From contig JBAQUG010000499.1 in the NCBI GenBank assembly GCA_049297395.1, forward strand, positions 30,259 through 94,258: a stretch of 64,000 nt of DNA, in the 5' to 3' direction. The notes under the pieces are model-generated. The model was given only the letters and a program-made list of their open reading frames with translations. It had not been told where the DNA came from and did no database searches. Source of the stretch: GWF2-50-93 sp049297395 (GTDB taxonomy: Bacteria; Verrucomicrobiota; Lentisphaeria; Victivallales; GWF2-50-93). Both the position numbers and the translations under genes were made by a program. Below, piece by piece: positions 18,801-26,704 of this stretch (within the stretch, counting starts at the first letter, position 1; each line of letters begins with the position of its first letter).

Positions 18801-19320
18801 CGCAACGGGCGCCTACACGGTGAAGGGTGGCGGCAGCGCAGGAATTGGAGGTACAACCGATGCTTTCTATTTTGTTCATCGCACTTTGGCTGGCGATGGT
18901 GAAATTGTGGCCAGGGTCGGCGATGTTTCGCAAATCAACGCATCGTCGAAGGCAGGGCTCATGATCCGTGAAACGCTTTCCGCGGGTTCCAGGAGCGCCC
19001 TGATATCCTATGCGCCGGGCTATGGCTTCGCCTTCACAAGCAGGCTTAACGTGTCCGGCAGCTCATCAACCTGGGGCGGTGGCTGGATGCCGGGGCCCTA
19101 TTGGCTCAAACTCATCCGCTGGGGAAATCGTTTCACCGGTTACAAGTCGCCCGATGGAATTACCTGGACAATGGTGGGATATGCCGATATTCCGATGGCA
19201 TCCACCACTGAAATCGGTCTGGCGGTAAGTTCGAGCGATGCGGCTAAAATCGCCACAGCAACTTTTGAAAATGTGAGTATCACCTTGACTCCCTACCATA
19301 AGACCAACATCTTCTGGTAA
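15844..19320 (+). CDS. Secreted GH26-like glycosidase with four repeated C-terminal domains
   Basis: A 1158-residue exported protein. A hydrophobic stretch and SFAQ suggest signal cleavage near residue 47. Residues about 50-400 resemble clan GH-A, family GH26 (mannanase-type). GHEFDGYW carries the likely acid/base Glu181, and SFPEWAVQ carries the likely nucleophile Glu309. Four units of about 180 residues follow (roughly 413-580, 615-790, 795-970, 975-1150). Each has SKAGLMIRE, SRSALISYAPG, YWLKLxR and YKSxDGxxWTxVG motifs of the DUF1349/concanavalin-like fold, probably for glycan binding. Units share long identical DNA at a period near 540 bp. The exact substrate is unproven. Confidence 0.75.
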   Translation: MKIFLWNQLSALGKTAKLLHPVSSHLFSLIVFFSTLLGLGIPQSFAQGERGAAYDKLGFYPGTFNIENPEGYNNLLDIEQWLGRKIPFIVQMSDCRNADSMMYSVLGTTPAWKATGEPVTLVMNVPLAFKGGNGSTPAGQALVRQGLIDTANGMHDAQYLRFAQSLKNDGFANAILRLGHEFDGYWTGWSCIGNYDVFISAWRHVHDIFKGVSPGFLFDYNGTVFSFHAPANAYAGDTRTRAEAAYPGDAYVDVVGLDLYDRNIGPPWYDYFKQGWNDPEKTWKDKFMPTLVHHRDFAVSKGKTVSFPEWAVQAHAGIYIYTGGDDSALIRNFYNWMSSLPPSGPGSLKYHSYFWLGPQPNASNPNLSYGTLMLTSPQLAESALMFSQLYGAKWVTGQIGDSSGTGSAPVLDDLMSGSFTLSSSGGGVTGAADDFQYACQSLTGDGQIIAQVTSIRNSDFSSSNPLAMAGVMIREDDSAGSRSALLGVAPGKVAFVTRLAPDSSSSIATSARSALPYWLKLVRNADEFKAYTSADGEDWTMVGSASIPMQGIVKIGLAVSSNHIGVLNTSTFRNVQVTRWDATDVFPYDADSPDYFSGIVKHYPDYGYTRGSIGVPSSEAVDQAGGTMTISASGSGIGGVADSFDFVHETLVGNGQIVARLLGVSQINASSKAGLMIREKPSEGFSAGSKSVLMSYAPGNGFVLTSRSTENGGSSTWAGGWAYLPYWLKLVRCGDRFTGYKSPDGVTWTMVGYADVSMGAAVEIGLAVTSHDKTLSATSNFDNIRVDRWSSCDIGAIGVPGSETFDPATGTYGVTGSGAGIGGTSDAFRFVYQALDGDGEIVARIRGISRINDSSKAGLMIRETLSAGSRSALISYAPGSGFLLTSRSTENGGSSTWAGGWAPDPVWLKLQRHGNLFVGYKSADGIAWTYVGQYSIPMTQTVYVGMAASSCSKWLLGSATFDSMKVDTLSNDNVGAASGGGKTFDPATGAYTVKGGGSAGIGGTTDAFYFVHRTLAGDGEIVARVGDVSQINASSKAGLMIRETLSAGSRSALISYAPGYGFAFTSRLNVSGSSSTWGGGWMPGPYWLKLIRWGNRFTGYKSPDGITWTMVGYADIPMASTTEIGLAVSSSDAAKIATATFENVSITLTPYHKTNIFW

Positions 19321-19352
19321 GCGGGCCGGTCTAATTGCAAAAGTCGGATTTT

Positions 19353-19386
19353 AACGGAGGGCGGGTTTTCCAACCCGCCCTCCGTT
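19353..19386 (+). terminator. Rho-independent terminator after the GH26-like gene
   Basis: A perfect 15-bp GC-rich stem (AACGGAGGGCGGGTT with its complement), a four-base loop TTCC, then GCTTTT. It lies 33 bp after the stop codon. A weaker outer pairing (ATTGCAAAA with TTTTGCAAAT) surrounds it. Confidence 0.85.
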
Positions 19387-19486
19387 GCTTTTGAATCGAA
19401 TTTTGCAAATGGCCCGGATACAAGGAAAACTATGACATTGAAATAAACATGAAATAAAAAAATTCTTTTTTTTTATCTTGGACATC

Positions 19487-19521
19487 TTGCATTATTTTTC
19501 CGTTTGCGTTATAATAACGCA
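19487..19521 (+). promoter_or_regulatory. LacI-gene promoter with overlapping palindromic operator
   Basis: TTGCAT (19487-19492), a 17-bp spacer and TATAAT (19510-19515) make a good sigma-70 promoter. The perfect palindrome TGCGTTATAATAACGCA (19505-19521) covers the -10 box. This is the size and position expected of a LacI-family operator, so autorepression by the following gene is likely. Confidence 0.75.
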
Positions 19522-19560
19522 TATTGGCAGTTATAAAATCGCAATTTACTGGAGAAGGAC

Positions 19561-20727
19561 ATGGCGGTCACATTAAAGGACATAGCGGAGGAGATGGGTG
19601 TAAGCGCCATGACAGTGTCCCGTGCGTTGCGCGGGGTTGACAGGATAAGTTCCGGAACCAGGAAGCGGGCGCGGACGCTGGCGGTGCGGATGGGATATCA
19701 GCCGGTCGACGGCGTGATGTTCCGGCCTCCGATGCGTGCCGGAAAAGCCGCACATTCCCTGAAAATACTTCTGCCGACGGTAGTGCGGAGGATCGGCGAG
19801 GAAGGGGGGGCCTGGTGGAATGACAGGATGGTGTCCGCGATGAAGAAACGGCTCGAACTATATAACGGAAAACTGGTTGAGCAGCATTTCAACGGCATTG
19901 AGGAACTGGTTGAGGAATACAGGCACGGACGTTTCCACGGCATTGCATTGATGCAGCCCCTTCCAACCCCGTGGATCAGGCGGCTTATGAAGTCGGGGCC
20001 GGTGGTTTATGCAGTCGAATACGACTACCAGACAGGTGTCGACAGCGTATATTCCAACGAACACCGTTCAACCTCCATGATCAAGGATTATCTGAGGAGC
20101 TACGGCCACAGCAATATCGCATGGTTTGGAATAATAGACAGGAACGCCCCCCATCATGCGGTCTGGGACGACTGCTTGGAAGGGGGGTATCCCGAGGAGA
20201 GGGATGCTTTCAGCGTCCATGGTGCAAGGCATGCCTCGTGGGCGAACCACATCTACTGCCAGAGGCCGGATCACGGGCAGAAGCTGATCCTCATTGAACG
20301 CGACTGGAAGCTCAGGGGCCTGGAGGATGTCGTCGGAGAAGCCTTGAAGATTATTCTGTCCGCATCCCCTGAAATAACGGCGGTCGTATGCTCATGTGAT
20401 CCGGTTGCGCTGGAACTTGTCAGGCAGTTGAAACAGAAGGGGATCGAAGTTCCCCGGAATATCAGCCTGATAAGCTATGGAGGATCGGAGGAAGTCAGGC
20501 GCAGCAGTCCGCCGATAACTTCGGCGACGATGCCGATGGAGACGATCGGGAGAATGATTCCGGAACTGATAGAGAGGCGCCTTGCCGATCCGGATGCCAT
20601 CCCCGTCAGCATGCAGTTTGAAACACCTCTCTTTGAAGGGGCCAGCGTGGCGGAGCCGGGATGCCGCAGGTCCGGAAAGGTCCGCGGCAGGAAGACAGGG
20701 ATTGATAGTGAAAGGAGGGAGAAATGA
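19561..20727 (+). CDS. LacI family transcriptional regulator
   Basis: A 388-residue regulator. The N-terminal HTH is TLKDIAEEMGVSAMTVSRALRG. A periplasmic-binding-protein-like effector domain follows, with a late VPRNISLISYGGSEEV segment typical of the family. The palindrome at 19505-19521 is a likely operator. The last codons overlap the pseudopilin start by four bases (ATGA), so regulator and pseudopilin are co-transcribed. The C-terminal tail after about residue 365 is basic and not part of the domain. Confidence 0.9.
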   Translation: MAVTLKDIAEEMGVSAMTVSRALRGVDRISSGTRKRARTLAVRMGYQPVDGVMFRPPMRAGKAAHSLKILLPTVVRRIGEEGGAWWNDRMVSAMKKRLELYNGKLVEQHFNGIEELVEEYRHGRFHGIALMQPLPTPWIRRLMKSGPVVYAVEYDYQTGVDSVYSNEHRSTSMIKDYLRSYGHSNIAWFGIIDRNAPHHAVWDDCLEGGYPEERDAFSVHGARHASWANHIYCQRPDHGQKLILIERDWKLRGLEDVVGEALKIILSASPEITAVVCSCDPVALELVRQLKQKGIEVPRNISLISYGGSEEVRRSSPPITSATMPMETIGRMIPELIERRLADPDAIPVSMQFETPLFEGASVAEPGCRRSGKVRGRKTGIDSERREK

Positions 20728-21368
20728 AAAGGCGCGTGTTCACACTGATAGAGCTTTTAGTTGTGATTGCGATCATCGCAATCCTGGCGGCGATGCTCCT
20801 GCCCGCGCTGAAAAAGGCGAAGGATACCGCCAAAACCAGTCTTTGCCTGGGCAACTTGAAGCAGCTATACGTAATTGGAGACATATACCGCGAGGACAAC
20901 CTGAACTGGGTTTTGTTCTGGGATTCTGACTCATCCTATTGGTACCATCGACTTTTCCCGAACGAGAATCCTGCCGTGGGAAATTTCATGACAGGGCCGT
21001 TTGCGGCCGGCGCCAAAAATCCTCCCGGCTGGCAGTGCATGCAATGCCCTTCAGGGACGAATGGATATGGAGTGGGCTGGAAGTATAGCTATGCAGTGAA
21101 TGCCGGTATCTGCGGCTGGCCGCCGCCAATGTACAGGGTTCCTGGGCACAAGGGGCCAGCCTATCCCAAAAAACCTGAAATCATCCCATGGCTCGTTGAC
21201 GGTGAAAACTGCTGGTTCAATTCTGCCGATCTGGCAACCTATGTCTATCCCAAGCATAACAATCATAACAACGGAGCCAATGTCAACTTTTTTGACGGAC
21301 ACGCGCAATGGGTTGGAGGGACGGACATTCGAAACGTCCTCTACGGTAACATAACTAGCTGGCAATGA
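20724..21368 (+). CDS. Pseudopilin-like protein with H-x9-DG motif
   Basis: A 214-residue protein with a prepilin leader and hydrophobic helix (RVFTLIELLVVIAIIAIL) that would be processed by a prepilin peptidase. The C-terminus has the H-x9-DG pattern (HNNGANVNFFDG) of DUF1559-like proteins common in PVC bacteria. These belong to type II secretion/type IV pilus-like systems. Their individual role is not established. GGAGGG precedes the ATG. Translational coupling to LacI suggests it is made only when the regulated substrate is present. Confidence 0.85.
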   Translation: MKRRVFTLIELLVVIAIIAILAAMLLPALKKAKDTAKTSLCLGNLKQLYVIGDIYREDNLNWVLFWDSDSSYWYHRLFPNENPAVGNFMTGPFAAGAKNPPGWQCMQCPSGTNGYGVGWKYSYAVNAGICGWPPPMYRVPGHKGPAYPKKPEIIPWLVDGENCWFNSADLATYVYPKHNNHNNGANVNFFDGHAQWVGGTDIRNVLYGNITSWQ

Positions 21369-21383
21369 TTCCTGAATTCTTCT

Positions 21384-21408
21384 AGGTTGCGGGCAAAGCC
21401 CCCCCTTA
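21384..21408. repeat. Short GGGCAAAGCCC repeat
   Basis: TTGCGGGCAAAGCCC followed by CCCCTTAA. In reverse complement the same unit occurs at 35419-35444, and a looser version is near 35779. It sits a few bases before copy 2 of the MITE-like element. Confidence 0.4.
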
Positions 21409-21414
21409 AATATA

Positions 21415-21662
21415 CGTATAGGAAATTGTATTTTAGACAGGATAACGGGATAAACGGGATTTAAAATGGATCTAAATAATAAGTTGCAATCAAAGAATCA
21501 AAGAGCACGTCAGCAGAGTGACGTGGCTACAACAAATCCAAGCTGTAGCCGCGTCACTCTGCTGACGCGTTCCTTTCCCGATGAATGCACCTTGCTATAA
21601 ATATCCTTGGAATCCTGTAAATCCTGTCAGAAAAGTTATTAAGCCCCGGAGTAGCCGGTTAA
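21415..21662. repeat. MITE-like palindromic element, copy 2
   Basis: A 248-bp copy of the element at 9256-9496, in the same orientation and about 95 percent identical by eye. The central hairpin is intact. It differs by a tandem 8-bp duplication (AATCAAAG) before the stem and a few substitutions. It fills most of the gap between the pseudopilin and the 980-residue enzyme gene. Confidence 0.75.
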
Positions 21663-21685
21663 ATACTTCATAAAGGAGAGGAAAT

Positions 21686-24628
21686 ATGATTGGAAAGACA
21701 ATGAGAATTGCGGTCATGGCGATGTCATGCTTGGCCGCCGCTTTCACATGCATGGCGGCGGAGAAGCAGATGGTGCTGACCGGCGACACGAACCGGCCCG
21801 AGCTAAGCACATTCATTCCGGGTGAGAAGATCACTCTGGAATTCACGGTCAGAGGCGCAGCTTCTTCCGACACGGGGCTGAAACTGCTTCTCGACATAGT
21901 GGACGAACATGGCCGGAGCGTGGAGAAGAAGGAAATCCCAGTTCAACCAGACGGCACTGGAGCATGGAAAACCACCGTGGAGACACCAGCCTCCAAGCTC
22001 GGATTCTACCGGGTGAAAGCCAAGCTTTCCAATGGCGTGGAACTTCCCAAGATTGGAACCCGACAGGCCGGCTATCTGACCTATTGTGTGGTTCCTGATC
22101 CGAGCCAGCGGAAGTTCTACCCGCAGGCGGAAACGCATTTTGGAATTGCAGGAGGCACTGCGGCAATGCAGCCTTATCTAGGTGTTCGATGGGTTCAGCA
22201 TGCGGGTTATTGGCGTTTCATCGAACCGAAAGAAGGGGTTGGATGCCGTGAATATTTTGAAAAACAAAAGAGTATTCAGCCCAAGGCGAAGGGAGATTCC
22301 TGGAAAACCTACGGTGAAATATGTGTCTTTTCCTGGCCTGAATGGGCTACCAAGGGTAAACAGGGAGATCTTACCCCCGACGGGGAAACGGCCTGGCGGA
22401 ATTACTGTCTGGAACTTGGGAAAAGGTTTGCAGACAGCGAGGCGAACGGTGAAATGAGCGGACATGTCTACCAGGTACTATGGGAACCCGTCTATCCGTG
22501 GGGGCATAAAGGAACTGACGAAGGACTCGTTCGCGGTGCGGAGATCGCATACAAGGCATTGCACGAAGCTGATCCGAAGGCCGTGGTGATCGGCCCGACC
22601 GGCGCCGGCATCCGGAATTCCGACCTTGAATGGAACCGCAATCTCCTCAAAAAGGGAATGGGCAAGTATCTCGACGGCTTTTCCATTCATCCCTACATCT
22701 CGGTGCCGGAACGTGACGGGCTGGTGGAAAACATCAGGACATTGAAGGGGATTATCCGTCAGGCGCTCGGCAAGGATCTTCCGCTCTATGGAAGCGAGCA
22801 GGGATCCCAGACCAAAGAGGATCCCTCCAAGGAACTGGAACAGGCGCAGTTCCTGGTCCGCTCCAGTCTGATCATGCTGGGAGAAGGGTTTCAATATAAT
22901 TTCATCTTTTTCGGCCAGGATTATCCTTCTGAGCCTGGCTACGGTCTTTATTACAACTTCGATCCTGCCAAATATGTATGGGGCGGCGGCCCAGGCAGCC
23001 CCAAGCCAGTAGTCCCCTCCTATGCGGCGATGACCTTCCTCCTGGATGGACATCAGACTGGAGGTGCGATCGAATGGCTGGGCAAGACGGCGCTGGGATA
23101 TGTTTTCGAGAGGCCCGGCAGCATTGTGCTCGCCCTTTGGGATTACGGTGACAATCCCAGGGAAGTTTCATTGCCTGTAGGAACCAGGCAGGTCGATATT
23201 TACGACTGGATGGGGAACATGAGGACAGTTCCCACCCCGGACGGCGAACTGAAGATCACCCTGACACCGGAGCCAGTCTATGTCAAAGGAGCCTCTCCAA
23301 GGTTCTGGAGCAGGACGGCCGAAAAACCGTTGAAGCTGAAGGATGAGCGGGTACGGGCATATCCCGGCGGACAGGTTGTCGTTTCGGGTGAAGTCACGGC
23401 CTCCGGCGACAAGCCGATCAAGGGAGTGGTCGCGCTGGAAACCGACAGGAAATTGCATGCGCGACGCATGGAGGTTCCGGTTTCGGCCGAAGAAAGTATG
23501 TTTTTCTGGAACAAGAAGAGCCAGTCTTTTGATTTCGTATTGGACATCCCCATGGATCTGCCATTGGGAATGTATCCCGTCAAGATCACGCTGGAGGACG
23601 GGAGCGGTCCCTTGTCCGGCATCGCCCTGCCGCTTGAGGTGCTCTCGCCGATATCAATTGCCTCGGTCGAGCCGGTCTTTCTCCCTGGCGGCAGGAAGGG
23701 ACTGAAGATCAACGTGAAGGAAATGCAGGGAAGAAGCGCCCAGGCAGGCATTCAAGCCCGCCTCAACGGCGTTCCGGAAAGCAGGAAGAGCGTGGAGACC
23801 AGGATTCAGGCCAACGAGGAGAAAAGCGTGATAATCGCTTATGACGGCCTTGAGGTCTTGCCGGCGCGTATGTACAAGGTGCCGGTTCAGCTTACGCTTG
23901 ACAACGGCTTCAAGGTGGAAAAGGAATTCTCCGTCAACCTGATGAGCATTCCGCATCTGTCCAAGCCACCGGTGATTGATGGAAGTCTCGCGGACTGGAC
24001 GGCCATCCCCCCCATCGAAATGCATGGCAGGGAATGGGTGGTGCGTTCGCCGGAATACTACAAGGACGGTTTTTCCGCGACGGCGCGGTTTGCCTGGGAT
24101 GAACAGGCTTTCTATCTGGCATTCGAAGTGACGGACGATGTCTTCCTCCAGCCCTATGCCGGATTTGACACCTGGAACGGCGACTGCATCCAGCTGGATC
24201 TGGACCTGGATCCGCGGAAGCTCGTGCTTGCAAGCGGCAATCTCCTTCTCGACAACGACAGCAGTTCCAAGCGGCGCCACACGGAGATCGATCTGGCTCT
24301 GACGAAGAACGGCTCCGAGGCATATCGGACTCTGACATTTGACCCAGGCAAGTTGCCCATCGCATTGCTCCCGGCCGATAAAATCAAGCTGGCCGTGGTC
24401 AAGACAGGAGATGGGAAATTGATTTACGAGGCGGCCATCCCCTGGGAAACCCTCGGTCTGACAGGCAGGCCCAAGGCGGGCGACGCTATCGGGATTGCCG
24501 CCGCCATCAACGACCGGGATGAAGTCAATCCCAAACAGGCCGACGTGACGGCCATCGGTCTCTTTGACGGAATGGCGGGAGCGAACAAGAATCCAGAGAA
24601 GTTCGGATATGTCGTACTGGGGGAATAA
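21686..24628 (+). CDS. Secreted GH-A-like glycosidase with C-terminal CBM9-like domain
   Basis: A 980-residue exported protein (signal peptide RIAVMAMSCLAAAFTCMA). In order: a beta-sandwich domain to about residue 150, a TIM-barrel-like catalytic domain (about 150-450), further beta domains, and a CBM9-like carbohydrate-binding domain (PPVIDGSLADWTAI onward, about 765-980). Likely acid/base Glu267 is in LWEPVYPWG and likely nucleophile Glu371 in GSEQGS, the spacing of GH39/GH5-type enzymes. Paralogs at 38665 and 41685 share the order. Family and substrate cannot be fixed by eye. AAAGGAG precedes the start. Confidence 0.7.
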   Translation: MIGKTMRIAVMAMSCLAAAFTCMAAEKQMVLTGDTNRPELSTFIPGEKITLEFTVRGAASSDTGLKLLLDIVDEHGRSVEKKEIPVQPDGTGAWKTTVETPASKLGFYRVKAKLSNGVELPKIGTRQAGYLTYCVVPDPSQRKFYPQAETHFGIAGGTAAMQPYLGVRWVQHAGYWRFIEPKEGVGCREYFEKQKSIQPKAKGDSWKTYGEICVFSWPEWATKGKQGDLTPDGETAWRNYCLELGKRFADSEANGEMSGHVYQVLWEPVYPWGHKGTDEGLVRGAEIAYKALHEADPKAVVIGPTGAGIRNSDLEWNRNLLKKGMGKYLDGFSIHPYISVPERDGLVENIRTLKGIIRQALGKDLPLYGSEQGSQTKEDPSKELEQAQFLVRSSLIMLGEGFQYNFIFFGQDYPSEPGYGLYYNFDPAKYVWGGGPGSPKPVVPSYAAMTFLLDGHQTGGAIEWLGKTALGYVFERPGSIVLALWDYGDNPREVSLPVGTRQVDIYDWMGNMRTVPTPDGELKITLTPEPVYVKGASPRFWSRTAEKPLKLKDERVRAYPGGQVVVSGEVTASGDKPIKGVVALETDRKLHARRMEVPVSAEESMFFWNKKSQSFDFVLDIPMDLPLGMYPVKITLEDGSGPLSGIALPLEVLSPISIASVEPVFLPGGRKGLKINVKEMQGRSAQAGIQARLNGVPESRKSVETRIQANEEKSVIIAYDGLEVLPARMYKVPVQLTLDNGFKVEKEFSVNLMSIPHLSKPPVIDGSLADWTAIPPIEMHGREWVVRSPEYYKDGFSATARFAWDEQAFYLAFEVTDDVFLQPYAGFDTWNGDCIQLDLDLDPRKLVLASGNLLLDNDSSSKRRHTEIDLALTKNGSEAYRTLTFDPGKLPIALLPADKIKLAVVKTGDGKLIYEAAIPWETLGLTGRPKAGDAIGIAAAINDRDEVNPKQADVTAIGLFDGMAGANKNPEKFGYVVLGE

Positions 24629-24665
24629 CAGTATATAAATCTCAAACAATAGAAAGCAAAATAAC

Positions 24666-24879
24666 GTAACCGTTAAGCTGGGACATCCCCTGCCAGCTTG
24701 CCTGGCAGGAGTAGAAGATTATTCAGGCTAAAACTGGAGAATCAATCCCCTTTCCGCATCCGGCGGTACAACACCGCCGGATGCGGAAAGGGGTAGTGCA
24801 GGCGGAAGCAATAACTGGCAATCTTTATTTCCTGCCGGGCAAGCCGGCAGGGGATATAAATACCCAGCTTAACGGTTAC
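24666..24879. repeat. Composite palindromic element with 17-bp terminal inverted repeats
   Basis: Perfect ends GTAACCGTTAAGCTGGG (24666-24682) and its complement (24863-24879) enclose two arms (24686-24710 and 24830-24854) that pair with two mismatches. A perfect 21-bp central hairpin lies at 24747-24767/24773-24793. Each arm is also a hairpin by itself (CCTGCCAG/CTGGCAGG and CCTGCCGG/CCGGCAGG). It fills the 304-bp gap between two secreted-protein genes. No coding sequence is seen. Confidence 0.75.
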
Positions 24880-24932
24880 AAAATTGACTACTAGCGAATA
24901 AAACAACAATTTGGAAACTGAGGGATTGAATT

Positions 24933-26687
24933 ATGAACGTTGCATCAAGAATATTTTTGGCAATTGGCATTGCGTCAATGGGTTTGTACTGCATCCCGTC
25001 CCATGCGGCGGACGAAGTGGCGGAGCGCCCTGTCAGCATCAGCTTTTCCGGGATACTGGGACAGAGCCAGGCGGCGGACGCTGAACCATTGCCTTTTGTC
25101 GGCGCCGGCGGCGTGTTTTTTGACAAAAAAGGAAATCTATGGACAGCGTCTGGGAATGAATTGTTCATGTTTTCCAGGGCAGAAGGGAAATCATGGGCGT
25201 GTTCGAAGAGGATTGCCCTGCCGTCCCCTCTTCTGGGGCGTGCTGGAATTCGCTGGGACGGCGAAAGGGCGTTTTTCGCCTGTCCCGATGGCAAACTCTA
25301 TTCATTCGATCCGGAAACCCAGGCAGTGACATCTTTTGCCAAGACCGGGGATTTTTCGAGCAGCATCTCCGCATTTCTTGCGGTTGTTCCGGCGGGACTT
25401 ACGAAAGGATATGCCGCCAAGGGGAAAATATTCCTGCTGGACGGAATCCAGGTTCAGGCTTTCAAGGAAGACGGTTCCCCGTCCGGCGTAGTCCTGAAGC
25501 TGGAGCTGCCAAAGGACACCGCACGTTATTGCGCCATTGGCATTGAACCGCATACCGGCGACCTGCTTGTTGCCAGCTATTGGCCAGGCTCGAAGATTTA
25601 CCGGTTTGATGTTTCCGGCCAACAGGTGACGAGCGCCGGGTGGCCTCGGAGCGGCGATGCAAGCGGCATCGTTACGCTCAAGGAAACGGCCTGGGCAGTG
25701 CTTTTGGGCGGCGGAGCCGTCTCACTCCCCCTGGATCGGGACAAGACCGAAGCATCCACAACTGAATCCTGCTATACCATGTATGCCAGCGGCATGGCGG
25801 AGGATCCGGATGGCGGACGCTGGATTGCATGTTCCCAGGGACTGGTAGAATTTGACAAAAATGGTCACGCCACAAAACGGCGCCTGGGGGGCGTGGCGGG
25901 TGTTCAGTCCATGTCCGCCGCCGACGATGGCACGCTGATCGCCCTGGTGGAAAACGGACAGCGCATAATCCGGCTTGCCATAGATGATGAACCGGATGCA
26001 GTTTTCACCTCCAATGCCAACGAACCGTTCCGCACAGGGGCGAGCTGGAGCAACAAGGCGTGCGGGCTTGCATGGAATGGCAAACAGTTCCTAGTGCTGG
26101 ATCAGACCAGCCGGCAACTTTGGCGCTTCGATCCATGGCATATGCTTTTCGGGGAAAAACCTTGGAACGAGGCCACCCAGCCCGGGCAGTTTTCAAATCC
26201 CAGCGCTTTGACGTCAAACGGGATCCGGACCTGGATCGTGGACGGAGGGAAGGTGCTGGAAGTCAATCTTCTGCCCGGGGAAAAGGCCGTTCCTTGCCCG
26301 GTTGATCTGACCGACAGTGAAAGTTTGGGCGGGATTGTTTCGCTGTCCACGTCGTCGGATGGCAGCCTGCTGGGGGTGGCATCCAAAAACAAAGTCAGAG
26401 CCTACATGCGTTCTTCCACAGGTTCTTATGCCCCTCTGTGGAATGCCGTCGAGGGATTCCAATCCATCAGTGGCATGTCCGTGGTCAAGGATGTACTGTT
26501 TGTGGCGGATAAAGGCAGACGCTCTGTCACAGGGCTTTCACTGAAGACTGGAAAAACAGTGGCGGTCCTGGAAGAGGGCGCAGTTAAAGGCGGCATGATG
26601 CCTGCCTGCATCACCGGTTCATCCCCCTGGCTGCTGGTGGCGGACGAACAGGGAAGGCGCATACTCCGCTTCAAGATCGCAAATTAA
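24933..26687 (+). CDS. Secreted beta-propeller protein
   Basis: A 584-residue exported protein (signal peptide ending CIPSHAADE). The rest is repeated beta-strand units typical of NHL/SMP-30/quinoprotein-like propellers: GGVFFDKKGNLWTASGN, AEDPDGGRWIACSQG, TSNGIRTWIVDGGKVLEV and GMSVVKDVLFVADKGRRSV. No catalytic motif is recognised. It lies between the GH-A-like enzyme and a pseudopilin gene (18-bp gap), so it may be a surface or secretion-linked partner, or bind sugar. Function is unknown. Confidence 0.65.
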   Translation: MNVASRIFLAIGIASMGLYCIPSHAADEVAERPVSISFSGILGQSQAADAEPLPFVGAGGVFFDKKGNLWTASGNELFMFSRAEGKSWACSKRIALPSPLLGRAGIRWDGERAFFACPDGKLYSFDPETQAVTSFAKTGDFSSSISAFLAVVPAGLTKGYAAKGKIFLLDGIQVQAFKEDGSPSGVVLKLELPKDTARYCAIGIEPHTGDLLVASYWPGSKIYRFDVSGQQVTSAGWPRSGDASGIVTLKETAWAVLLGGGAVSLPLDRDKTEASTTESCYTMYASGMAEDPDGGRWIACSQGLVEFDKNGHATKRRLGGVAGVQSMSAADDGTLIALVENGQRIIRLAIDDEPDAVFTSNANEPFRTGASWSNKACGLAWNGKQFLVLDQTSRQLWRFDPWHMLFGEKPWNEATQPGQFSNPSALTSNGIRTWIVDGGKVLEVNLLPGEKAVPCPVDLTDSESLGGIVSLSTSSDGSLLGVASKNKVRAYMRSSTGSYAPLWNAVEGFQSISGMSVVKDVLFVADKGRRSVTGLSLKTGKTVAVLEEGAVKGGMMPACITGSSPWLLVADEQGRRILRFKIAN

Positions 26688-26704
26688 AAATTAAGGAGGA
26701 TAGC

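Noticed and set aside
17090..19290. Regular DNA repeats that could suggest an array element
   Set aside because: Units of about 540 bp are coding repeats in one protein. There are no short direct repeats with unique spacers, so it is not a CRISPR array.
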